From Arachis hypogaea (Eukaryota > Streptophyta > Magnoliopsida > Fabales > Fabaceae): a stretch of DNA of 64,000 nt. Under the pieces are notes generated by a model. It ran no database searches and was not told the DNA's origin. It worked only from the letters and a program-made list of their open reading frames with translations. The stretch covers positions 18,285,940 through 18,349,939 of the forward strand of contig NC_092051.1 of the NCBI RefSeq assembly GCF_003086295.3. The letters run 5' to 3'. Positions within the stretch are counted from its first letter, which is position 1. The number at the start of each line of letters is the position of its first letter. Made by a program: the position numbers and the translations under genes. Below are positions 50,116 to 59,900 of this stretch, piece after piece.

Positions 50116-51437
50116 ATGGCCGATTTCGTAGTTTTGCGGGATTCCACAGCCTACAACATCATCCTGGGGAGGAAAACCATCAACGACCTTGGAGCAGTGA
50201 TCAGCACGAAGCTGCTCGTAATGAAGTTTGTTATCGATGACGGATCCGTAGGATCCATTAGAGGAGACTTAGAAACGGCAGTCGCCTGCGACCACGCCAG
50301 CCTCTCCTTGAGGAAAAAATCCAAAGAAGCATCAGGGTTGTTCCTTGCCGACCTGGATGCCAGAATAGACGACAAGCCCAGGCCCAAGCCAGAGGGGGAC
50401 CTGGAAAAATTCCGAGTGGGGGACGCGGAGGAGAAATTCACATTCATAAACAGAAATCTCCCCCATGAATTGAAAGAACCTTTGATGGAGATGATTAGAG
50501 CTAATGCCGATTTGTTTGCTTGGACGCCATCCGACATGCCGGAGATAGACCCCCAACTCATGTCACACAGCCTGGCCGTCAAGCCGGAAGCCCGACCAGT
50601 GGCCCAAAGGAGAAGGAAGATGTCACAGGAAAGGGCAGAGGAGGTGGCCAGGCAGACGGCCGGCCTCCTCAAAGCAGGGTTCATCTGTGAACTAGACTAC
50701 TCCACTTGGCTATCAAATGTGGTTTTGGTAAAAAAGCACAATGGGAGGTGGAGAATGTGTGTGGATTACTCCGACCTCAACAAAGCGTGCCCCAAAGACT
50801 GCTATCCCCTTCCCAACATTGACGCACTCATCGACGCAGTGGCAGGGTACCGGTATCTGAGCTTCATGGACGCCTACTCCGGGTACAATCAGATACCGAT
50901 GCACCGGCCCGACGAGGATAAAACGGCGTTCATAACGCCAGGGGGATCTATTGTTACAAAGTGATGCCATTTGGCCTGAAAAACGCTAGCGCCACGTACC
51001 AGAGGCTGATGAACAAGATATTCAGTGAGCTCATAGGCAAGACAGTGGAAGTCTACGTGGACGACATCCTCGCGAAAACCGCACAGCCTGACGATCTCCT
51101 AAGTGACCTGGGGGGCGTGTTCGCGTCCCTCCGACAACACGGCATGAGGCTCAACCCGCTCAAATGCGCCTTCGCCATGGAGGCCGGGAAGTTCCTAGGG
51201 TTCATGATAACCCAAAGAGGGGTAGAAGCCAACCCGGAGAAATGCCAAGCGATTCTCCAGATGAAGAGCCCGGGTTGTATCAAAGACGTCCAGCGATTGG
51301 CAGGAAGGCTGACTGCGTTATCCCGTTTCCTCGGCGCATCAGCAGCGAAAGCCCTGCCCTTCTTCAATCTGATGAAAAAGGGGATAGCGTTTGAATGGAC
51401 TCCTGTATGCGAGGAAGCATTCAACCACTTCAAATAA
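50116..51437 (+). pseudogene. Tat-type reverse transcriptase, frameshifted
   Basis: The first part (50116-50964) contains AGFICELDYSTWLSNVVLVK, RMCVDYSDLNKACPKDCYPL and FMDAYSGYNQI. A one-base shift near 50940 breaks the frame after KTAFITPGG. The second part (50961-51437) resumes at MPFGLKNASATYQRLMNKIF and keeps the YVDD catalytic motif (VEVYVDDILAK), then CAFAMEAGKFLGFMI. A stop ends it at 51437. The active-site aspartates are intact; the reading frame is not. Confidence 0.9.
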
Positions 51438-51455
51438 ATCCTAGCAACACCTCCG

Positions 51456-51758
51456 GTGCTTGGGAAGCCTAAGGCCGGAGAACCACTCTACCTCTACCTA
51501 GCCGTAACGGAGGAAGCACTTGCAGCAGTGTTGGTACGAGAAGAAGGGAAGGCTCAGCAACCAATCTACTTTGTAAGTAGGGCGCTACAAGGAGCAGAGC
51601 TGAGGTATAGCAAACTGGAGAAACTGGAGCTGGCACTCCTAACCTCCTCCCGAAGGCTGAGGCAGTACTTCCAGAGCTACCGTGTCGTCGTGAGAACGGA
51701 CCAAGCAATTCGCCAAGTACTCCAAAAGCCTGATTTGGCAGGAAGGATGATGACTTAA
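51456..51758 (+). pseudogene. Gypsy RNase H domain
   Basis: It follows RT after an in-frame stop. It contains LYLYLAVTEEALAAVLVREE, YFVSRALQGAELRYSKLEKL and YRVVVRTDQAIRQVL, typical of the native Ty3/Gypsy RNase H and tether. It ends at a stop at 51758. Confidence 0.8.
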
Positions 51759-51821
51759 GCCATCGAGCTCTCCCAATATGACTTGTAGTACGAGCCCCGA
51801 CATGCAATCAAGGCACAGGCG

Positions 51822-52214
51822 ATGGCTGATTTCCTAGTAGAGGTAACAGGTGATCCCCCCAAGGAAACGGGCACACGGTGGAGGCTCCACGTAGACGGGG
51901 CCTCCAACCAAACGTCCGGGGGTGCCGGGGTGATCTTAGAGAGCCCGGCTGGGGTCATATACGAGCAATCGACCAAGTTTGAATTCCCCGTATCGAACAA
52001 CCAAGCGGACTACGAAGCCCTCTTGGGTGGGCTAATCCTAGCCCGGGAAGTCGGGACGACAAGACTGGAAGTGTGCAGCGACTCACAGGTCGTCACCTCA
52101 CAAGTGAACGGAAGCTATCAAGCCAGAGACCCGCTGTTGCAAAGGTATTTGGAAAAGGTTAGAGAATTGACCAGGTAGTTCCAGGAGGTCACAGTCCAAC
52201 ACGTTCCGAGGGAG
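51822..52214 (+). pseudogene. Second, archaeal-type RNase H domain of the Tat lineage
   Basis: The piece reads WRLHVDGASNQTSGGAGVIL, NNQADYEALLGGLILAREVG and LEVCSDSQVVTSQVNGSY, giving the D-E-D catalytic set. A TAG at 52176 interrupts it. The next residues (VQHVPREKN) run up to the insertion site and continue beyond the insert at 62702 as TRADLLSNLAS. This join identifies the original uninterrupted gene. Confidence 0.88.
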
Positions 52215-52219
52215 AAGAA

Positions 52220-55015
52220 TGTAACACCCTACCACACTAAGCTTTACGCTTAAGCCGTAAAACAAAGGTGGTGTGGTATTACGACCTCTAAAATAAAATG
52301 AGTACATGTAATAGTAGAAGAATTATAATATGCTAGGAGCCTTGAAGAAAAGAGGAAACAAAAAATCGCAAAATAAAAGCGCAACGCTCTAGGAACGGGT
52401 TAACCTGCGTGCTAAGGAAACCATAACTATTAAACATATGATAACAGAAGTAGGAATAGAGTGCCAAAGATACAAAATAACAAGCTCCTAACTCAGCCTG
52501 CGAAGTCAAGACTGGCCAGAGAATATTTACATATATATACATACATATCCAAGACCCAAAAGTACATATACACAATCCTGCCTCTCCATAAACCTCTAGG
52601 AGGATCAAAAGAACAAGATATGCGGAGAGAAAACTAAGTACATATATACACATCATAGCATAACAAAATAACTCTGTAACCACTCCGCTTCAAGGGTCCA
52701 GACGCCTAACGAGATGTCTCTCGGCCTGCATCTGAAAAAACAACAACATAGTATGGAATGAGAACCGGAGGTTCTCAGTATGGTAAAGGTGCCACACACG
52801 TAATATATAAGGTCCTGGGAATGCCAGAGGCAATCCTAGAACGCCGACACTCAGATTATAGAGCTTAAAGTATTAAACAGGAGCCATAAAAGGTGGTTTT
52901 CTAAAAATATTTAAACCCAACTTAACTTAACCTTAAATCTAAGTCCCATACTGCCATTCCTCCATACCTCCAACTTCATCATGTATTTTCACAGACAAAT
53001 AGACAGATAAAGGCAAGCACAAGAAGGTTACAAATACTGCAGGTAACAAATACACATTTAACATGGCAAGTACATATAGGCACACCCAATTAAAGCACAA
53101 GCAAGTAATTCAAGTAATATGCAGATGATGCATGCCTGTCCTATGGCTGATGAGGCTCATCTGTCGGTTATCCAGCCAACCCGACAAGTCTGAATTGTCC
53201 TTAGACTGTCCCCCGACGTGCATCCCCAAGAGTCTATGCATAGATTTTTCTCAAATAATTAATATTGCTCAATGGGGGTAACATTCCCGGGAATTTATAT
53301 AGTGCCCGGTCACACTTACGTCGTAGGGTCAACAGAGTATCGAGTTTTCAACCTGGTACACGTGGTGGCAAGCCACGGCACTTAATCCAGGGAACCTCGT
53401 ATCTCAGATCATTAAATTATTCATGCCATATAAATAATTCAATTATAATTCATCAACATCCACATCATTCTCAATCGCATCTCATTCATGATCATAAATC
53501 AATCATATTCAATCCCTATCTTTCATTATCACACCACCCATTCTGTCCATCAATAGTTTCGATTCAAAACATAATTCATTCTTTTCTAAATGAATCAAAC
53601 TTAAAACATGCTCATTTTCTTAATAACTCAAAATCAAACCATATAACATTTGAATCTAAATCTTTTTAAATAATTATCTAAATAAAATCTCTAATTTTTT
53701 ATAAAATTTCGGCAGCATCTCCTCTAAAACTCGGACTTTGCCACCCTTTTCGGGTCCAAACCTGCATTCTTTTCAATTCAACATACCCTTCCTCATCATC
53801 ATAACAATCACCACAATAAATCTACCTCAGATCAACAATTAAACTCATGCAATATTCGAGTCCAACAACCAAAATCCAACTAAGAATCATAGTTCACAAA
53901 TCCTAGGCTCTTAACACAAAATACCTCATTATCACAACAACCTCCACAATAATTAAACCTCAAATCAATAATTCACCAAATCATTAGTTAATCAACAAGC
54001 ACCAAACTAACCATGTTCATCAACAATAACATTCAACCATAATTCTCTCCAAATTAACATAACAACATTCACCATCCAAAATTAAAAACTAATTATCCAA
54101 TAAACTTCAACCAAATATATTCATCGACAAATTACTAAACATTAAACATACACCTGCATTCCAACTTATCCAATGGTCATCTAGCCTAAGTTTTCACAGA
54201 ACATTATATATTAAATGCAAGAAACCTAAACCATACCTTGGCCGATTTCCACGTAACGACCAAAGCTATTTATTCAAAACCAAGGCAGCCCCTCAAAACT
54301 CAACTAATCCGCTTCCTCCAAGTTCCAGTATTCACAATTCCAAGCTCCAATTATTTATTCACAACCTAATACACATTCATAACACATATATATCCAATTT
54401 AATACTCAAAGCTCAAATTCAATGAAAATAAAATAGAATTATCGTATCCTCACCTTACCCAAACTTCACATAAGCAAGAGTGAACGTTTCTCTCAAGCTA
54501 ATTGGATCCTAAAACATCAAAAATCAAAGAAATTCAACATTCCCACTTAAAATTCGAAAATTGGGGGAAAAGAAGGCTGAGTGCAAAATAATGAGTTACC
54601 TATGAAATTGTTTCGGTAGAAACGTAGAGCTCGACGTGGTGAACGCGTGGCCGCAAACGGTGCGGCGATTGGAGCTCGGACGGAGAAGTTACGAGGATCG
54701 GAAATTAACGTAAGGTTTCGGGAGCTTTTTTCTCATTTCTCCTCTCCCTGGAAGCTGCAAGCTTCGTTTACGCTGAATGAAAGAAAAGAGAAGGCTTCAG
54801 TCTTCTTAAGTGATGGGCTGGTTGGGCCCACGGGCCCGGTTTGGGCCCGGTTCGGCCCGTTCGGTCCAATCTTGGACCGATTTTCTCGAAATTAGTGTCA
54901 AAATTCTCGTTTCGATGAGCTCTACCCTAATTTAATATAATATTCACATTTCTAATCCTCCTTATTAAAAACTAATTTATTGACTAATTATCTACTAATT
55001 TAATCAGGGTTTACA
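52220..55015 (-). repeat. Left LTR of the inner element (2,796 bp, minus orientation)
   Basis: Read on the minus strand it starts TGTAAACCCTG at 55015 and ends GGGTGTTACA at 52220. It has the same length as the right LTR, so no indels separate them. A purine tract (GAGGGCAAAATTC, minus strand) precedes it at about 55040. Confidence 0.93.
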
Positions 55016-55057
55016 TTCTACCCACCTAACAAAGAATTTTGCCCTCAAAATTCAAAT

Positions 55058-56240
55058 CTAGTTACCTGAAAAGAGATGTGGATAGTCCTTCCGCATATCT
55101 GATTCAAGCTCCCAGGTATGTTCCTCGATACCAACTCGACTCCAAGCTACTTTTACCAATGATACTTCTTTTCCGTGTAATCGTTTAATATTAGTATCAT
55201 CAATTCTCACTGGAATTATTGGAAGTGTTAGATCTTCTCTTACTTGGATTGGTTCTGGTTCCAGGACATGACTTGCGTCAGGAGTATACTTCCGAAGCTG
55301 TGACACATGGAACACATCGTGCAAATTCGAAAGATACGGCGGTAAGGCAATTCTATAAGCCACTGGCCCAATTCTCTTCAGGATCTCAAACGGTCCAATA
55401 TAACGGGGATTCAGTTTCTTAGTCTTAATAGCTCTTCCCACTCCAGTGGTTGGTGTAACTTTCAAAAAGACATGTTCTCCTTCTTCGAACTCCAAAGGCT
55501 TTCGCCTCTGGTCAGCATAGCTCTTTTGGCGGCTTTGGGCTATAACCATTCGACTACGAATCTTCTTTATCTGCTCAGTCATTTCGGCTATCATCTCAGG
55601 CCCTAATAAACTCCTTTCTCCAGTTTCATACCAACACAACGGAGATTGACATTTCCTGCCATACAGAGCCACATATGGAGCCATTCCGATGCTCGCATGA
55701 TAGCTATTATTATAAGCAAACTCTACTAATGGCATATACCGGTCCCAGCTCACCGGTTGGTCCAAAACACAAGCTCTTAGCATATCTTCCAAGGTCTGAA
55801 TAGTTCTCTCTGACTGACCAGCTGTCTAAGGGTGATACGCAGTATTCAAACTTAACTGAGTCCCAAATGCACGCTGAAAAGCTCCCCAGAACCTTGATGT
55901 AAAACGAGAATCCCTGTCAGATATAATGGTAGAAGGCACACCATGTAACCTGACAATCTCTTTAATATACATTCAAGCTAATTCTTCCATTGTAAAACTT
56001 ATTCGGATAGGAAGAAAGTGAGCTGATTTTGTCATTCGATCCACAACTACCCAATTAGCGTCACAACCAGATCGGGTTCTAGGCAAACCTATCACAAAAT
56101 CCATTACGATACTCTCCCATTTCCATTATGGAATCTCCAAAGACTGAAGGGACCCTGATGGTCTCTAATGCTCAATCTTAACTTTCTGACACATTAAATA
56201 TTTAGATATGTGTAATGCCACATCATTCTTCATCCCTAGC
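55058..56240 (-). pseudogene. Integrase with C-terminal chromodomain-like tail (left arm)
   Basis: The catalytic core region at about 55793-56240 contains shared stops, for example in what should be the HPQTxGQSERT stretch, where CAG has become TAG. The open C-terminal part (55058-55792) reads MLRACVLDQPVSWDRYMPLV, FAYNNSYHASIGMAPYVALY, YIGPFEILKRIGPVAYRIAL and ends with a chromodomain-like VAWSRVGIEEHTWELESDM. Such chromodomains steer chromovirus integration toward certain chromatin. Confidence 0.85.
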
Positions 56241-57117
56241 TACCAGAATATTGCCTTCAGATCCTGGTACATTTTAGTGCTCCCTGGATGAAGTGAAAAC
56301 CCGCTCTTATGAGCTTCCTTCAAAATACTCTGTCGCATGTCTCCGATATCTGGCACAATAATCCGGTTCTTGAACCTCCATAAACCATCCTGTCCTTCTG
56401 ACACTCTCCATTGTTTCTCCTGTTCGACTGCTGGTAATACCTTACGTAACGCTTCACTATCTCGATGAGCCTTCAGAAGTTCTGATTTAAAATCATTTGA
56501 AATCAGCAACTGACTCAAACACAGGATTCCAGATTCTTTTCTAATCCCCAAATTCAAACCTTGAAATGCCCTTAGTAATTCTTCTTCCCGTAGCATCACC
56601 CAAGCTGCATATAAAGATTTCCGACTCAAAACGTCTGCCACAACGTTCGCTTTTCCTGGATGATAATTCATTTCAAAATCATAATCTTTTAGAAGCTCCA
56701 TCCACCTCCTCTGACGCATATTCAACTCTTTCTGCTAAAAAAAGATACTTCAAACTCTTATGATCTAAGAAAACATGAAACTTAACGCCATAGAGGTACT
56801 GCCTCCAGATCTTTAAAGCAAACACAACAATAGCAAGTTCTAAATCATGTGTCGGGTAGTTCATCTCATGCGGCCTTAACTGCCGTGAGGCGTATGCTAC
56901 AACATTCTGGTGCTGCATCAGAACACACCCCAACCCTTTCAGAGATGCATCAGAATACACTTCAAACAGTTCACTTGGTTCAGGTAATACCAATACAGGT
57001 GTAGTAGTCAACCTGTGCTTCAATGCTTGGAAACTCTCTTCACATTCCGGAGTCCAGATAAAAGGCGTATCCTTCCTAGTCAACTTAGTTAAAGGTAAGG
57101 CGAGCTGTGAAAATCCT
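56241..57117 (-). pseudogene. RNase H and integrase zinc-binding region of the inner element
   Basis: RNase H is seen at 56679-57083 ([60 protein letters not shown]). A frame change near 56700 leads to [20 protein letters not shown] and the integrase N-terminal zone (DMRQSILKEAHKSGFSLHPG). The frame is broken between RT and RNase H and again near 56700. Confidence 0.82.
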
Positions 57118-58145
57118 TTAATGAATCTGATAATACCCCGCCAAACCTAGGAAACTCCTGATCTCTGTCACTGAAGTTGGTCGCTCCCAATTCATCACTG
57201 CTTCTACCTTAGCAGGATCCACAGCTATCCCCTGCTTACTCACCACGTGGCCGAGAAACTTCACTTCACTTTTCCAAAACTCGCATTTAGATAACTTAGC
57301 ATATAACTTTCTGTCTCTCAGAATTTGCAGCACAGTTCGCAAATGATCAGCATGTTCCTCCTCAGACTTAGAATAAACAAGAATATCATTAATGAAGACA
57401 ATAACAAACTTGTCCAGATACGGTCGAAAAATCCTATTCATATAATCCATAAATACTGTCGGGGCATTAGTTAACCCAAAAGACATCACTGTATACTCAT
57501 AATGACCATAACGCGTCCTGAAAGCAGTTTTCGGAATATCCTCGTCTCTAACCCTTATCTGGTGATAACCAGATCGCAGATCAATCTTAGAAAACACGCC
57601 GGCACCTTGTAACTGATCCATTAGATCATCGATTCTAGGCAACGGATATTTATTCTTCACAGTGATCTTATTCAATTGCCGGTAATCGACACACAACCTC
57701 ATACTCCCATCCTTCTTCTTTACCAGTAACACTGGCGCTCCCCACGGAGAAACACTTGGTCTGATAAAATGCTTACCCAACAGATCTTCCAACTGAGCTT
57801 TCAGTTCAGCCATTTCTAAAGGTGACATCCTATAAGGAGTAATTGAAATCGGACCAGCTCCAGGCACTAACTCAATTGCGAATTCAACTTCCCGGTTAGG
57901 TGGAAATTCATTAATATCATCCGGAAACATATCTGGAAATTCACATACAATCATAATCTTCTCTAAACTCTGATCATCACCTAATACTCCCGCAGTTAAT
58001 AACATAATACCCTGACATTCAGTTCCAGAACAGTTTACTATCATAGAGTTCAAATAGTAACTATTCACTACAATCGGTGCTTCTGACCCTTCCGGCATAA
58101 ACTATACTGACTACTCAGAACAATCTAGCAAAATAGGATTCTTAA
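57118..58145 (-). pseudogene. Reverse transcriptase of the inner element, active-site mutant
   Basis: This is a long, almost intact Gypsy RT (57118-58098): [60 protein letters not shown] and [20 protein letters not shown]. The catalytic FIDD box reads FINDILVYS: the first aspartate of the pair is asparagine, so the enzyme should be dead. Upstream, a decayed LLDCSE-x-SV-x-FMPEGS stretch with two stops is the end of the protease region, joined directly to gag by a deletion. Confidence 0.88.
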
Positions 58146-58597
58146 ATAACCAATCTCCCGACTATCACAGCGCCACCTGCCTGCAGGATACATCGTGTCC
58201 CCTGTCACCAATGCTGAGCCTCGCTTTGCAGCTGATAAGTTCCAAACTCAATCCATTGCTCCTTAGGAACCTGCAATGCCATTTCCATAGCCTGGATCCA
58301 ATTATCTGCATCAGTGGGATTTGAGGTTCCCCTAAAAGTCGGAGGGCAAACTTTCAAAAATGTAGTAAGTGTCATAGGATCATCCTCATCATTATTATTC
58401 CCATGATTACCCTGATTTATCTGGTAACTCAGCACCTTAGCTGTTGCCTGCATAGCTGCAGCCATATTTCCCAGGACAGCCATAAAGTCTACTGAATCAG
58501 TCCCTGTTAGGCTAGGAGTAACGGTGTCTATCCTATCTCTACCTCGCCTACGACCGCGTCTGCGAGTCAACATATGGTCCTTATACACACTAAACAA
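58146..58597 (-). pseudogene. Truncated gag of the inner element
   Basis: The N-terminal gag reads MLTRRRGRRRGRDRIDTVTP, LTTFLKVCPPTFRGTSNPTD and ADNWIQAMEMALQVPKEQW up to EAQHW, then a TGA where a second tryptophan is expected, then QGTRCILQAGGAVI. The rest of gag, the zinc knuckle and most of the protease are missing. Confidence 0.8.
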
Positions 58598-58775
58598 GTG
58601 ATATTAAGTTGATCAGTCTTAATATCGCAGGTCTAATGCTTTAACTTCCAAATGCATGCTCACAAACGTTTATGCTATATATATCAATCAGATATCCTAA
58701 TAGCACATAAACACATATACAGAGAATGCACAGAAGCACAATCAGTCCGTCTTTCAGGCTCTATAGGAACGAACT

Positions 58776-58787
58776 GCTCTGATACCA
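58776..58787 (-). other. Primer-binding site of the inner element, initiator-tRNA-Met type
   Basis: On the minus strand TGGTATCAGAGC is a perfect plant initiator-Met primer site. Its outer base (58787) is exactly where the left arm ends. An LTR should follow but does not. Confidence 0.93.
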
Positions 58788-59858
58788 TAATGGAAATGGG
58801 AGAGTATCGTAATGGATTTTGTGATAGGTTTGCCTAGAACCCGACCTGGTTGTGACGCTAATTGGGTAGTTGTGGATCGAATGACAAAATCAGCTCACTT
58901 TCTTCCTATCCGAATAAGTTTTACAATGGAAGAATTAGCTTGAATGTATATTAAAGAGATTGTCAGGTTACATGGTGTGCCTTCTACCATTATATCTGAC
59001 AGGGATTCTCGTTTTACATCAAGGTTCTGGGGAGCTTTTCAGCGTGCATTTGGGACTCAGTTAAGTTTGAATACTGCGTATCACCCTTAGACAGCTGGTC
59101 AGTCAGAGAGAACTATTCAGACCTTGGAAGATATGCTAAGAGCTTGTGTTTTGGACCAACCGGTGAGCTGGGACCGGTATATGCCATTAGTAGAGTTTGC
59201 TTATAATAATAGCTATCATGCGAGCATCGGAATGGCTCCATATGTGGCTCTGTATGGCAGGAAATGTCAATCTCCGTTGTGTTGGTATGAAACTGGAGAA
59301 AGGAGTTTATTAGGGCCTGAGATGATAGCCGAAATGACTGAGCAGATAAAGAAGATTCGTAGTCGAATGGTTATAGCCCAAAGTCGCCAAAAGAGCTATG
59401 CTGACCAGAGGCGAAAGCCTTTGGAGTTCGAAGAAGGAGAACATGTCTTTTTGAAAGTTACACCAACCACTGGAGTGGGAAGAGCTATTAAGACTAAGAA
59501 ACTGAATCCCCGTTATATTGGACTGTTTGAGATCCTGAAGAGAATTGGGCCAGTGGCTTATAGAATTGCCTTACCGCCGTATCTTTCGAATTTGCACGAT
59601 GTGTTCCATGTGTCACAGCTTCGGAAGTATACTCCTGACGCAAGTCATGTCCTGGAACCAGAACCAATCCAAGTAAGAGAAGATCTAACACTTCCAATAA
59701 TTCCAGTGAGAATTGATGATACTAATATTAAACGATTACACGGAAAAGAAGTATCATTGGTAAAAGTAGCTTGGAGTCGAGTTGGTATCGAGGAACATAC
59801 CTGGGAGCTCGAATCAGATATGCGGAAGGACTATCCACATCTCTTTTCAGGTAACTAG
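58785..59858 (+). pseudogene. Integrase fragment of the right arm
   Basis: This is the plus-strand copy of the left-arm integrase, beginning inside the catalytic core (CCATAATGG). The open part, 59124-59858, differs from the left arm by one residue (YIGLFEIL here, YIGPFEIL there). It shares the same internal stops (after EELA near 58940 and before the TAGQSERT stretch near 59089), so both arms derive from one already defective template. Confidence 0.9.
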
Positions 59859-59900
59859 ATTTGAATTTTGAGGGCAAAATTCTTTGTTAGGTGGGTAGAA

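Noticed and set aside
53265..53669. Open frames of 60-130 codons inside the LTRs of the inner element (also 54647-54895, 61247-61651, 62233-62583).
   Set aside because: They appear in both LTR copies as mirror images, are low in complexity and lack domain features. LTR sequence is not expected to code.
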